DNA of 64,000 bases from Clostridium_AD sp937920395 (GCA_052274345.1 DAVZGP010000012.1:1-64000), one strand, 5' to 3'. Counted from the stretch's first letter, positions 36,309 to 45,938 are shown. Translations and numbers: made by a program. The notes: generated by a model not told the origin, from the sequence alone.

Positions 36309-37052
36309 TTAATAACTAAGCATTGATTCTTTATTACTACTGGGATATTTAATATCTTGGTAGTAATATTTTTTTATTAAACCTTCTATTTTATCTATAT
36401 CAAAACTACCACTATTAATTTCCTGCAATAACATTATATTAACAATCTTATTTTCTGATATTCTTTTTCCTGAAACTATTAGCGGTCTACTAAAATAATA
36501 ACCTTGGAAGTATGTATACCCAAATGAAACTGCTTGATTGAATTCTTCCATATCTTCAACTTTTTCCGCTATAAACTTTATATGTTTCGAGTTCACCTTT
36601 TCAATTACTTTTCTTCTCTCATAACCTTTAGTTATTTTAAAATCCACTTTAATTATATCAACAACCTCTATAAGTTTTATGTACTTACTTGAATAAACAA
36701 AATCATCTAATGCTATGAGATATCCTTGTTTTTTTAAATTTTTACATAACTCTATTATTTCATCTGTAGGCTCTATATCCTCTAATATTTCAATTATTAC
36801 CGTTTCTGGTGGTAATACCTTGAAAATATCTGATTTTAAAATATTTTCAGTGAAATTAATAAATGCCTTTTTACCACCGGTTACTTCTTGAATTCCTATA
36901 TTTACAAAACTATTTTTTATAACTTCAATAGTTGCCTTATCTCCATCTTCCGCTTGATATACGTTTTTTTCACTATTTCTAAATAACAATTCATATCCAA
37001 GTAATTTATTGAATTTATCAAGAATTGGCTGTCTTGCCAAAAAAACATTCAT
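36309..37052 (-). CDS. EAL-type regulatory protein with cut-short HDOD region (YuxH-like)
   Basis: 247 residues. The first 200 match the EAL part of EAL-HDOD proteins: FLARQPILDKFNKLLGYELLFRN, IIEILEDIEP, ALDDFVYSSKY, DIIKVDF and YFQGYYFSRPL, cited here as separate motifs. Catalytic EAL residues are replaced (YELLFR), normal for this family, so c-di-GMP cleavage is unlikely. The family is usually about 400 residues with a C-terminal HDOD domain; here only its first lines (INSGSFDIDKIEGLIKKYY) remain before a stop. It ends 24 bp from ptsH, convergent. Confidence 0.82.
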   Translation of the reverse strand: MNVFLARQPILDKFNKLLGYELLFRNSEKNVYQAEDGDKATIEVIKNSFVNIGIQEVTGGKKAFINFTENILKSDIFKVLPPETVIIEILEDIEPTDEIIELCKNLKKQGYLIALDDFVYSSKYIKLIEVVDIIKVDFKITKGYERRKVIEKVNSKHIKFIAEKVEDMEEFNQAVSFGYTYFQGYYFSRPLIVSGKRISENKIVNIMLLQEINSGSFDIDKIEGLIKKYYYQDIKYPSSNKESMLSY

Positions 37053-37224
37053 AGTTGCCTCCCTATTAAAACTTATTTATTAAATATCCTCTTATTATAC
37101 ATAATATTACACACATTTACAATATAATTCATATGATGACTATATTTAGGTTGTATTATTTATAATAGAGGTAAATTTCAATCTATTATAAACATCTTTA
37201 AATAATAATTATTATTATAATTAA

Positions 37225-37249
37225 CCCCCGCCTTAATTAAGACGGGGGG
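37225..37249 (-). terminator. Terminator after the zinc-binding lipoprotein gene
   Basis: CCCCCGCCTTAATTAAGACGGGGG forms a stem of 10-12 bp, 9 nt past the stop. The T run on the minus strand is weak (TTAATTAT). Confidence 0.7.
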
Positions 37250-37257
37250 GCCAATTA

Positions 37258-38184
37258 TTATTTTAAACTATCATATATCTCAGACAAATTATCTTCCATA
37301 CTTTCTAGGTAACCTTTATTATCTTCATTGCTTTCTATTGTGTATATCTTTTTTACTTTAGCGCCTACCTCTTTCGCAAGAGTTTCAGATACTCTAGGAC
37401 TGGCCAGTTCCTCCATAAAAACCACTTTAACTCTATACTCTTTGGATAGATCAATTATTTTTTTCAGTTTTTGAGGGGTAGGCTCTCCTCCTGCAAATAC
37501 ATCTTCTACACTATTTTGTTTTAACCCAAAATCTCTGCACAAATAACCAAATGCAGCATGTCCTGTAACAAAATTCTTATTTTTCACACCTGCAAATTTT
37601 AAATTATATTCACTATAAAGCTTATCAAGTTTCTTTGAGAAATCTTCATAATTCTTCTCATAATATCCTTCATTTTTCTTATCTATTTTAACCAATGAAT
37701 CTTTTATGTTTTTAGTTTGAATTTTAGCGTCTTTTAAACTAAGCCATATATGTGGATCATATTGTCCCTGCTCCTGAACTTGATCCTCTCCACTTTTTAT
37801 CGGATTTATTCCAAGTGAGGAATTAACTACAACTAAATTCTTATTATTTATAGCATCTAGAGTTTTAGGTACCCAGGCTTCCATTCCAAATCCCGAATAA
37901 ACAAATAAATCAGCGTTGCTTATACTTTTCATATCCTTTATTTTAGGTTCAAAATCATGTGGTTCAACGCCTTGTGGTATTACCGTTTTTACCTGTATTT
38001 TATCTTTACCTACAGCCTTCGCAAATTCTTCCAATGGATTAAAAGACACTACTACCTGTATCTTTGAATTGTCAGTTATAACCTGTCCTGTAGCTTCTTT
38101 TTTCATATTAAATGTAACCTTTGAGCATCCAACTAATGTAAATATAATACATGTCAAAAGCATCATGCTAATAATTTTTTTCAA
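37258..38184 (-). CDS. znuA: Zinc ABC transporter substrate-binding lipoprotein (ZnuA/AdcA type)
   Basis: 308 residues with lipobox LVGC (Cys 20). A cluster A-I metal-binding protein: metal ligands are seen in PHDFEP (about 75), YDPHIWLS (about 142), TGHAAFGYL (about 207) and the acidic site MEELASP (about 270). It delivers Zn (or Mn) to an ABC importer at the membrane surface. No permease or ATPase gene is adjacent, so it must pair with a transporter encoded elsewhere. No clear Zur box was seen. Confidence 0.9.
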   Translation of the reverse strand: MKKIISMMLLTCIIFTLVGCSKVTFNMKKEATGQVITDNSKIQVVVSFNPLEEFAKAVGKDKIQVKTVIPQGVEPHDFEPKIKDMKSISNADLFVYSGFGMEAWVPKTLDAINNKNLVVVNSSLGINPIKSGEDQVQEQGQYDPHIWLSLKDAKIQTKNIKDSLVKIDKKNEGYYEKNYEDFSKKLDKLYSEYNLKFAGVKNKNFVTGHAAFGYLCRDFGLKQNSVEDVFAGGEPTPQKLKKIIDLSKEYRVKVVFMEELASPRVSETLAKEVGAKVKKIYTIESNEDNKGYLESMEDNLSEIYDSLK

Positions 38185-38241
38185 TGTTTTTTCACTCCTT
38201 AAGTTTATAACTTATTAACCTTATAATATTATGTAGCATAC

Positions 38242-38276
38242 AAAAGAGTATGTATCATTACAATACACACTCTTTT
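38242..38276 (-). terminator. Terminator of the RNase J gene
   Basis: AAAAGAGTATGTAT pairs with ATACACACTCTTTT, 36 nt past the rnj stop. Confidence 0.75.
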
Positions 38277-38311
38277 CCATAACTAAATATAAATTACAAA
38301 ACTTAGTTTTA

Positions 38312-39994
38312 TTATATTTCCATTATTATTGGTATAATTATAGGTCTTCTCTTAGTTTTTATATATAAGAATTGGCCTAATGCATTTCTAATACTAGATT
38401 TTATTACTGCCCATTCTTTAACTTTATTACCTAAGCACTGTTCTAATTCTTTCCTTACGATGTCTCTAGCTTCATTAATAAGTTCATTGGATTCTTTCAT
38501 ATATACAAATCCTCTAGTTATTATGTCTGGCCCTGCTACGATACTATAAGTCTCTCTTTCTATAGTAACTACCACAGTAAGGATACCCTCTTCAGCTAAG
38601 TGTTTTCTATCACGAAGTACTATGTTTCCAACATCTCCAACACCAAGTCCATCTACCATTATAGCTCCAGTTTGAACTCTTCCAGCTACTTTACATTCAC
38701 TTGGAGATACTTCCAATATTTGTCCAGTTTCTTCTATAAAAATGTTATCAGGACTCATTCCTAATTTTTCTGCAAGTAGCGCATGTTGTTTAAGATGTCT
38801 ATATTCACCATGTACTGGCATAAAGTATTTAGGACGTACTAATGCATGCATTAATTTTAATTCTTCTTGACACGCATGACCTGAAACATGAATTTCTTCT
38901 GTAGTATTGTATATTACATTTGCTCCCTTTTTAAACAGCTCATTTATAACATTGTATATGAACTTTTCGTTTCCTGGGATTGGAGATGCAGATAAAATAA
39001 TCAAATCTCCCTTTTGTATCTGAATACTTCTATGAGTATTTGATGCCATCCTTGTTAATGCAGCTAGTGGCTCACCTTGACTACCTGTTGTTACTATTGT
39101 TACCTTATTATCAGGATAGTTATGAAGATCGGCTACAGTAACTATGGCTTCCTCTGGTATATGCAAATATCCCAGATTCATAGCTATTTCAGATATTCTT
39201 TCCATACTTCTTCCGCTAAATGCTATTTTTCTTCCGTAGAAAATTGCAGCATTAGCAATTTGTTGTATTCTATGGATATTTGATGCGAATGATGCTACTA
39301 TAATTCTACCTTCAGCTTTGTAGAAAATCTTCTTTAAATTTTCTCCAATTACTTTCTCAGATATAGTAAAACCAGGACGCTCTACATTAGTACTATCAGC
39401 CATGAGCAGTAATACTCCTTGACCACCTAATTTGGCAAATCTCTCTAAATCTATAACTTCTCCATCTATTGGAGTATAATCTATTTTGAAATCTCCTGTG
39501 TGTATAATTCTACCAATAGGAGTGTGTATACAAAGCGCACATGCGTCTGCAATACTATGACTAACTCTTATAAATTCTACACTAATTTTATCAAGCTTAA
39601 CTATATCTCCAGCTTTTACTACATTTAGTGTACAATCTGCAAGTATTCCATGTTCTTGTAATTTGTTTTCTACAAGTCCAAGTGTTAGGCATGTTCCATA
39701 AACTGGTACATTTAACTGTTTTAAAACATAAGGTAATGCTCCTATATGATCTTCATGACCATGTGTTAGGAAAATTCCTTTTACTCTGTCTTTATTCTCT
39801 AAAAGATATGTTATATCAGGAATAACTAAATCTACTCCATACATATCTACATCTGGAAATGAAATACCACAATCTATAACGATAATTTCTTCTTTATATT
39901 CTATTGCAGTAATATTTTTCCCAATTTCTCCAAGTCCACCTATTGGAATAACTCTGATTTTGTTTTTACCTTTACTTCTATAATTATTATTCAT
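38312..39994 (-). CDS. rnj: Ribonuclease J
   Basis: 560 residues. A metallo-beta-lactamase/beta-CASP RNase that degrades and matures RNA by 5' exonuclease and endonuclease action. The metal motif LTHGHEDHIGA lies near residue 76, HTGDFKID near 165, the beta-CASP motifs TTGSQGEPLAAL near 306 and SGHACQEEL plus MPVHGEYRHL near 370-395. The C-terminal domain ends at TKRRPIIIPIIMEI. A GGGGAAAT site precedes the ATG. Monocistronic. Confidence 0.96.
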   Translation of the reverse strand: MNNNYRSKGKNKIRVIPIGGLGEIGKNITAIEYKEEIIVIDCGISFPDVDMYGVDLVIPDITYLLENKDRVKGIFLTHGHEDHIGALPYVLKQLNVPVYGTCLTLGLVENKLQEHGILADCTLNVVKAGDIVKLDKISVEFIRVSHSIADACALCIHTPIGRIIHTGDFKIDYTPIDGEVIDLERFAKLGGQGVLLLMADSTNVERPGFTISEKVIGENLKKIFYKAEGRIIVASFASNIHRIQQIANAAIFYGRKIAFSGRSMERISEIAMNLGYLHIPEEAIVTVADLHNYPDNKVTIVTTGSQGEPLAALTRMASNTHRSIQIQKGDLIILSASPIPGNEKFIYNVINELFKKGANVIYNTTEEIHVSGHACQEELKLMHALVRPKYFMPVHGEYRHLKQHALLAEKLGMSPDNIFIEETGQILEVSPSECKVAGRVQTGAIMVDGLGVGDVGNIVLRDRKHLAEEGILTVVVTIERETYSIVAGPDIITRGFVYMKESNELINEARDIVRKELEQCLGNKVKEWAVIKSSIRNALGQFLYIKTKRRPIIIPIIMEI

Positions 39995-40914
39995 TATTTC
40001 CCCGATTTCTAAATATTAGGCATTTTATTCATCCAATATTTTCGTTCTGTCGACTAAACAAAATGGTAGTATCACAGATTACAATTACTTAGGTCAGCGC
40101 CGCTTACTCTATTTATCATTTATCAGTTGCGGAGCTGCTCATCTTTTTTAAAGATGCATTAACAATTTCATAAGGAGTTTTAGATTTCCACCCATAATAT
40201 GAGATACTTCCTTATGAGATTTCATTAATTTACCATTCCAAGTGTTTTTTTCTATTAGCTAACCATAAATCAGGTTTTCACCTACCTTTTTTTTATATTT
40301 TTATTACAATTACTTTAGAATTATTTATTTTTATGAGAGAATAGTTTGTATTGCCGATATCCAAATCTAGCTAGCCTATCTCCACTATACTCTTTTATCT
40401 TGCCGTAACAATTCAACAGACTCAACTATATTACTTGTTTTGCTATACAATGTTCTCTAATTTTTTAAAAACTATTTTGCCGTCTTTTATCAATTTAATG
40501 ATAATTTTTCTCCTTTCTTATGATATTTTTTAATGTTTCTTAATAGATTTATATTTTAAAGCGCTGTCTTTTTAAAACATCACTCTCTTTACATATATAT
40601 TTTTATACTATTATTCATATTTTAAGACTACTCGTTATATAAAGTTTTAATAATTTCCTAGTACCTACATTCTATAACAATGTATTATACTAATCCAATA
40701 TAATTATAACATATTATATTTGATTATAATATAAAAAAGGTTAAGAATAATTGCAATATATTAAAATATCACATTATTCAAACATAAATTATCATTTTAT
40801 TTCTATATTTAGACTATACAAGAATAACAAACATATACTAACATCTCTTATTTTATAAAAAAATAACTAGCATGATCACTAGTTATTTTAGAAAACACTT
40901 TATGAAATTTCATA
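39995..40914. other. Long AT-rich gap with a gene remnant
   Basis: 920 bp without an intact gene. On the minus strand 40116-40258 reads IEKNTWNGKLMKSHKEVSHIM, then after a one-base shift GWKSKTPYEIVNASLKKMSS before TGA; this looks like the C-terminal end of a lost gene of unrecognised family. The rest is low-complexity AT sequence. Confidence 0.45.
40860..40889 (-). terminator. Terminator of the 87-residue protein gene
   Basis: AAAATAACTAG pairs perfectly with CTAGTTATTTT, 26 nt past the stop; T-rich on the minus strand. Confidence 0.8.
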
Positions 40915-41178
40915 CTATTCTACTTTAGCTGCTTCTTTATTTAAAATAATTCTTTTTGTAAATAGTCCACCTTGCTTAAGATAATGCAAAACATATTCGT
41001 TATCATAAACATTATGTATTTCTAATTTTATTATTCCTTTTGTTTTTAAGACTAATTTCACTTTATTAAATTCATCAATTTCAGCTTTTTCAGTTAGCAT
41101 AGTATAGACAAGTTTTTGTGAATACATAGCCCAAGTTTCTAATAGTTCATCAAGTGGTGAGTTTACATCTATATCCAT
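40915..41178 (-). CDS. Conserved small protein of unknown function
   Basis: 87 residues, soluble, acidic N-terminus (MDIDVNSPLDELLETW) and a basic, beta-rich second half. A strong ribosome site (AAGGAGG) and its own terminator show it is a real gene. No domain was recognised. It stands alone, 213 bp from the sortase gene. The 41179-41391 interval shows no gene. Confidence 0.75.
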   Translation of the reverse strand: MDIDVNSPLDELLETWAMYSQKLVYTMLTEKAEIDEFNKVKLVLKTKGIIKLEIHNVYDNEYVLHYLKQGGLFTKRIILNKEAAKVE

Positions 41179-41391
41179 TTATTTCCTCCTTGTATAATAT
41201 AAGTAATATTACTATATTTACTTGATATTTTTTCTTGTACATTCCTATTATATATAATTCATTATAGATAATCAACTTACATTATAAATACGGATGATAT
41301 ATTTCAATATATTTACTCGTGAACACTAAAAAATTTTCTACTCCTTATAGTTATTGCCATTTTTTTAAAAATAAAACAATTATCCACTATT

Positions 41392-42027
41392 TTATTTAAT
41401 TAAATTTGCAGAAACAATATAACGGTCCGGAGCATCCCCAATAAAATTAAACGGATAACATGTTGTTAGTGTTAGTATCGCACTACTTGTAGGTACGATT
41501 ACTGTCTTATCATCTTTATGGACAATTCGCGTGCCTTTCACCTTATATGTGAATATACCTGCTGATGTTTGGACAATCAATTTGTCTCCTATCTTAAGCT
41601 TTCCTATTTTACTAAAGACAGTATCACGATGACCAGAAAGAACGCAATTATCTTTTTCTCCAGGAAGTACACTTTGTGTATAATGACCCACACCTTTTTT
41701 TAACTCATTTTCGCCAGTTCCCTCAACAATAGGTACTTTCTGGTTTAAAGTTGTCATAGTCAAGCTACCAATATTATCTCCATCATTTGGATATATAGAA
41801 TAAAGTTTTTTATTTACCACTTTCGTTGCCACTTTTGTTAAAGCTTTTGTTGATATTTTTGTTGTTGATTTAGAAATATGGCTTGGAACTGCCTTCACTA
41901 AGTTATTAGACTGTGACCATATACTATATGCTGCAAAAGCAATAATTCCTATCCCAAAGCCCAAAAACAAAGTAGACAGAACCTTAATCATAGTAATTTT
42001 ACTCCATAGTATTTTCAATTTATTCAT
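41392..42027 (-). CDS. srtD: Class D sortase
   Basis: 211 residues. One N-terminal membrane anchor (about 15-35), a Thr/Lys-rich linker, then the sortase barrel. Catalytic residues are visible: His in LSGHRDTVFSKIG (about 130), Cys in LTLTTCYPF (about 187) and Arg in PDRYIVSA (about 203). Class D enzymes cut LPxTx signals and link proteins to the peptidoglycan on the outside. It overlaps the preceding gene by 8 nt; that gene encodes a protein with an LPDTS signal, almost certainly its substrate. Confidence 0.93.
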   Translation of the reverse strand: MNKLKILWSKITMIKVLSTLFLGFGIGIIAFAAYSIWSQSNNLVKAVPSHISKSTTKISTKALTKVATKVVNKKLYSIYPNDGDNIGSLTMTTLNQKVPIVEGTGENELKKGVGHYTQSVLPGEKDNCVLSGHRDTVFSKIGKLKIGDKLIVQTSAGIFTYKVKGTRIVHKDDKTVIVPTSSAILTLTTCYPFNFIGDAPDRYIVSANLIK

Positions 42028-43396
42028 AGCGTTTTCTGCTTTTTAATCCTAAAGCTCCAGTAAGTGTTAGAGCGATACCTATAAGGAGTAACTCATATAA
42101 ATGAGTAGAAGTATCCGGAAGTCTCCCCCCCTTAATGGTATGTGTAACGACGCCTTGTTTTGGGCCTGAATTATTACCATTATTGGAATTAGGATTATTT
42201 GTATCCGTATCAGTTGGTTCGTCAAACATATTTGCAAAACTAAATGAATTTGCAGGCGTAAGTGTTGGTATTATAACATTTACATTCCCGTTAATATTAC
42301 TGTTACTTAATTCATAATGTAAACCCACTGTATACGTGCCTGCTTGCATAATTTCAGTAGTAGCAGCAACTGCTCTTTTACTTGCACTTTGAGTAAATGC
42401 TTTGTCAAGCTTTGCCATATCTAAAATAAGTTCTATATCACCTTTCGTACTTATTACGTATCCATTTTCATCTATTGTATAGGTAATATCAATTCCTTTA
42501 TCTCCAAGTATCTTTACATCTTTAAGCTTGTCCATCATTTGGTTAAATCCATCTAAAAATCCTTGTGATTCAATTGTAGTAAACATTTTATCCATATCTG
42601 ATTTCATGCTATTAATTTCAACGGTTGATGATCCGGTATTTTTCATTTCTGCTATTATTAAATCTTTTAGAAGACTTTGTATTTCTTTATTCTTAGCAGT
42701 TAAATTAACTACTTCTCTTATAAGATTTTTGAGTTGTATGTCATCAATTTTAACCCTATACATATTCCCATCTTTAGATATAAAATTATAATTAGCACCT
42801 AATAACGTCGAATATTTTTGAAATAAAGTTATAATTGATCCCTGTAGTTCTTTGTTTTCACTAAGCATTTTTCCAAAATCCATGTTACCTAGTTCTGGCT
42901 GAATTTCAGATGTTTTATTCATCTCATTAAGATCTATTAACATATATTTATTAATATTCTGCGGTGATGCCATCATTTCAAATAGATCAGGTGATTTTAC
43001 AATTTCTTTAACAATAGGGGTTTTACCTGTAAGATTTATGTCGCTCCACAATTCTCCAGCATATGGGCTTCCACCTACAACCGCTGACATTTTAACATAT
43101 TGTTTTACAACTGTTCCAGCACTATTTCCAGATGTCTTAGAATTGAAGTTTACTTGTAAGTTGTTTAACATATCACTTATCATCCCAAAATCTTCTTGAT
43201 CTTGTTTTGAAAGCCCCTCAGCCTTAAATATTAAACTCAATTTCCCGTTACTTTCCATTGATGTTGCTTCATTTGTCTTTAATATGGCATCTGAGAGCGT
43301 TTTTGTTTGCGCATTTGCTACAGACATTGGTAATACAAAAATCAACATAGCTATAGCAATTATAAAAGAACATCCTTTTAATTCAAATTTTGTCAT
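42020..43396 (-). CDS. Secreted surface protein with LPDTS sorting signal
   Basis: 458 residues. A signal peptide (about 8-28, ending near VANAQ) starts the protein. The C-terminus has LPDTS, then a hydrophobic segment YELLLIGIALTLTGALGL and the basic tail KSRKRYE: a complete cell-wall sorting signal. A polar linker (DTDTNNPNSNNGNNSG) precedes it. The body has repeated beta/alpha stretches but no domain was recognised. Co-transcribed with and overlapping the class D sortase gene, so it is probably anchored by that enzyme. Confidence 0.88.
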   Translation of the reverse strand: MTKFELKGCSFIIAIAMLIFVLPMSVANAQTKTLSDAILKTNEATSMESNGKLSLIFKAEGLSKQDQEDFGMISDMLNNLQVNFNSKTSGNSAGTVVKQYVKMSAVVGGSPYAGELWSDINLTGKTPIVKEIVKSPDLFEMMASPQNINKYMLIDLNEMNKTSEIQPELGNMDFGKMLSENKELQGSIITLFQKYSTLLGANYNFISKDGNMYRVKIDDIQLKNLIREVVNLTAKNKEIQSLLKDLIIAEMKNTGSSTVEINSMKSDMDKMFTTIESQGFLDGFNQMMDKLKDVKILGDKGIDITYTIDENGYVISTKGDIELILDMAKLDKAFTQSASKRAVAATTEIMQAGTYTVGLHYELSNSNINGNVNVIIPTLTPANSFSFANMFDEPTDTDTNNPNSNNGNNSGPKQGVVTHTIKGGRLPDTSTHLYELLLIGIALTLTGALGLKSRKRYE

Positions 43397-43580
43397 ATCA
43401 TCTACCTCCGTATATTATTTTTCATAACTGTTAAAATAATATCATATTATAAACAGAGTGTAAACAAGATTAATAACCCACATTTGGTCAATTTTCCTTA
43501 TAATATAGCAATATAAAATGAACATACGATTTTAGTTAAATCATACATTCATTTATTTTTTTAATTTTATCGCCATTTTG

Positions 43581-43790
43581 TTATAAAGAAGTATCAGTTA
43601 TTTTTCTTTCATTAAACCAAAGCAGTGACCATATGAGCACTGGTAAAAATGAAATAATCAAATATACCATACCAAATTTATTACCTAGTATTCCAAATCC
43701 TGCTGATAGTCCCAAAAGAAGCATAGTCCAACTCATTTTATAGTCATGAAAATTGTGTCTAACAATTCTTATTAATTTGTTTTTTTTCAC
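43581..43790 (-). CDS. Small two-helix membrane protein in the ABC operon
   Basis: 69 residues from the GTG at 43790, chosen because GGAGGGG lies 6-7 nt upstream; the ATG at 43805 overlaps that site. Basic N-terminus, then two hydrophobic helices (MLLLGLSAGFGILG and LIISFLPVLIWSLLW). The last gene of the gntR-ABC operon, 28 bp after the permease gene. Unrecognised; perhaps an accessory membrane subunit. Confidence 0.7.
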   Translation of the reverse strand: MKKNKLIRIVRHNFHDYKMSWTMLLLGLSAGFGILGNKFGMVYLIISFLPVLIWSLLWFNERKITDTSL

Positions 43791-43818
43791 TGATAACCCC
43801 TCCATTTTATTTTATATA

Positions 43819-44487
43819 TTAAAATTCTTTATTATTATAAATACGAATTGAAATCATAAGGGAAACCATAAAGAAAATTAAACCTGTTATTATAGCTAAA
43901 GAATTTATAGTTAAACTAGAAGTGTTGGTTATAAAATAATTAAATTTATGCACAAAGACATTATTGGGGTTTTCATTAATATAGCTAATAACGTTCATTG
44001 GTACGAAAAAAATTATCATAAATATTGCCACTGTGAATAATTTCATTTTTGCAACTCCAAATTTAAAATACACAGGATAAAATACAGCACTAAATATACA
44101 TATAGCTGATATAACCAAAACAATATCCAGTAATGAAATTGACCCAATAAAAGATGAAAGCCCTGTGACCTTGCCTATAACATCAACTAATATAGAACAA
44201 ATAATTCCTATGCTTCCAAACACAAAGGTTGATATATATTTTGATATAACAATATCAGATCTTTTAAGTGGTAAACTATTTAATATAACTTCACTATTGT
44301 TTTTATCATCATATTGTACTGCAAATGTTATATACAGATAAGTTATTATCATGGGAGACATTACATATAACCCAAAGCCATTTGGAAATATATTAGAAAA
44401 AAAAGCTAAAACAAAAGCAGCATAAAGGAGTGCAAATATAATAGTTTTTTTCTGAATAAGAATATCCTTTTTTATTAAATTAAGCAT
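43819..44487 (-). CDS. ABC-2 type permease
   Basis: 222 residues with six hydrophobic segments. It belongs to the ABC-2 permease type seen after GntR/YtrA regulators; QYDDKNNSEVILNSLPLKRSDIV after the second helix is the typical conserved loop (split: QYDDKNNSEVILNS and LPLKRSDIV). It starts at the last base of the ATPase gene (1-nt overlap), so the two are coupled. Likely exports or senses cell-wall-active agents; the substrate is unknown. Confidence 0.88.
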   Translation of the reverse strand: MLNLIKKDILIQKKTIIFALLYAAFVLAFFSNIFPNGFGLYVMSPMIITYLYITFAVQYDDKNNSEVILNSLPLKRSDIVISKYISTFVFGSIGIICSILVDVIGKVTGLSSFIGSISLLDIVLVISAICIFSAVFYPVYFKFGVAKMKLFTVAIFMIIFFVPMNVISYINENPNNVFVHKFNYFITNTSSLTINSLAIITGLIFFMVSLMISIRIYNNKEF

Positions 44488-45347
44488 TAAGCATTCCCCC
44501 TAACCGTATATACCATAATATCTTCTATCGAAGCTTTTTCAACAATTCCTCTTCCTTTAAATATTTTTCTTGCTTTAGTAACATCCTTTGTTAAAGCCTC
44601 AAATCCGAAACTATTTTCTTTTATACTTACAAATTCTCTCTTAATATCATTGTCTAAAAGTTCTTTGCTCCCTTTAACTATTCCGTAATTTTCAATAATA
44701 TCATCCTTAGTCCTTGAGAAAACTAATTTCCCTTTATTAATAAAAGTAATATAATCAGCAATCTTTTCAAGATCAGTTGTTATGTGAGTTGAAAAAAATA
44801 TACTTACATTTTCGTCTTGAATTACACTACATAAAATATCTGACAGTTCACTTCTAAATACTGGGTCAAGCCCTGAGGTGGGTTCGTCCATTATAATAAG
44901 CTCTGCATTATGACAAAGTGCTAATGCTAAAGAAAGTTTCATTTTCATTCCTTTTGATAGGTTTTTAATTTTATTCTTTTTAGGTAATTCAAATTCTTTT
45001 ATATATTTTTCAAACAAGGTATCATTCCAGCCCTTATAGAAAGGCCTAATTATATTTTTCATTTCCATAATGTTTAGTTCTTCATAAAAATAATTATCGT
45101 CATAAACAAAACCTATTCTCTGCTTAATCTCTTTGTTATGCTTTATATTATCCAATCCGAAAATCTTTATATCTCCACTATTCTTTTTAATAAGGTTCAT
45201 TATAAGCTTTATAGTTGTGCTCTTACCTGAACCATTTGGCCCTATAAACCCCATTATAGATCCTCTTTCAACGTTAAAAGTTAAATCATCTAAAGAAAAA
45301 TCTTTATAAGTCTTATTTAAATTTTTTATTTCCAAGATGTTATCCAC
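44487..45347 (-). CDS. ABC transporter ATP-binding protein
   Basis: 286 residues. Walker A GPNGSGKSTT (about 36), Q-loop region RIGFVYDDN, signature LSKGMKMKLSLALAL (about 132), Walker B LIIMDEPTSGLDP (about 153) and switch His in STHITTD. The last 80 residues are a regulatory tail as in YtrB-like exporters. It powers the adjacent permease. Second gene of the operon, 42 bp after the GntR regulator gene. Confidence 0.93.
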   Translation of the reverse strand: MDNILEIKNLNKTYKDFSLDDLTFNVERGSIMGFIGPNGSGKSTTIKLIMNLIKKNSGDIKIFGLDNIKHNKEIKQRIGFVYDDNYFYEELNIMEMKNIIRPFYKGWNDTLFEKYIKEFELPKKNKIKNLSKGMKMKLSLALALCHNAELIIMDEPTSGLDPVFRSELSDILCSVIQDENVSIFFSTHITTDLEKIADYITFINKGKLVFSRTKDDIIENYGIVKGSKELLDNDIKREFVSIKENSFGFEALTKDVTKARKIFKGRGIVEKASIEDIMVYTVRGNA

Positions 45348-45389
45348 GTTTTACCCCCTCAATTATTTACCTCTTTATCCTATTAGATA

Positions 45390-45767
45390 TTAATTTTCTT
45401 CGGTATACAAAATTGCTAACATACTTTGTAACTCTTCTAAACTTAAATTCAAGAATTTACTTTCTGATACAACACCAGCTAGGTTTTCTTCTATAGTTTT
45501 TAATCTTTTTTCTCTTATTAGATCTTTATTTTGACAAGATACATAAGAACCTTTTCCAGCAACAGTCTCAATAAAGCCTTCTTTTTCAAGTTCTTCATAA
45601 GCTCTTTTAGTTGTTATAACACTTATGAGAAGCTCTTTTGCTAAACTTCTTATAGATAGTAAAGCATCCCCCTGCTCTAGTTCTTCTTTCATAATAGCCG
45701 TTTTAATTTGTGTCACTATTTGTTCATAAATTGGATCCTGGGATGAATTTGAAATTATAATATTCAT
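45390..45767 (-). CDS. GntR family regulator, YtrA subfamily
   Basis: 125 residues, the short YtrA type: a winged helix-turn-helix (IYEQIVTQIKTAIM, LLSIRSLAKELLIS, TTKRAYEELEKEGFIETV) and only a short C-terminal dimerisation tail, no effector domain. It heads an operon with an ABC ATPase and permease, as in ytrABC-like antibiotic-response systems. An AGTGTA-N13-TACACT operator lies 20 nt upstream and overlaps its own -10 box, so autorepression is expected. Confidence 0.93.
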   Translation of the reverse strand: MNIIISNSSQDPIYEQIVTQIKTAIMKEELEQGDALLSIRSLAKELLISVITTKRAYEELEKEGFIETVAGKGSYVSCQNKDLIREKRLKTIEENLAGVVSESKFLNLSLEELQSMLAILYTEEN

Positions 45768-45786
45768 AATCTGCTCCTTTGTAGCT

Positions 45787-45828
45787 AGTGTATATATTCA
45801 GTATATACACTATAGTTTTTAATGTCAA
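45787..45828 (-). promoter_or_regulatory. Promoter and YtrA-type operator of the gntR-ABC operon
   Basis: On the minus strand TTGACA (45823-45828), a 17-bp spacer and TATACT (45800-45805) form a near-consensus sigma-A promoter. AGTGTA-N13-TACACT (45787-45811) is a perfect dyad matching the known YtrA half-sites and spacing. It covers the -10 box. Confidence 0.88.
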
Positions 45829-45892
45829 CAATATTTCACCTTTTATACTAATAATATGTAAAAAAGCAAATTACTTTTATATTTACCACAAC

Positions 45893-45938
45893 CAAAAAAA
45901 GCCTCACATTTAGCCTATTATGACTTAATGTGAGGCTT
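45893..45938 (-). terminator. Displaced original terminator of the GGGtGRT gene
   Basis: AAGCCTCACATT pairs perfectly with AATGTGAGGCTT and is followed on the minus strand by a T7 run. Upstream of it on that strand lies only the duplicated 3' end of the GGGtGRT gene, so it is probably that gene's original terminator. Confidence 0.75.
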
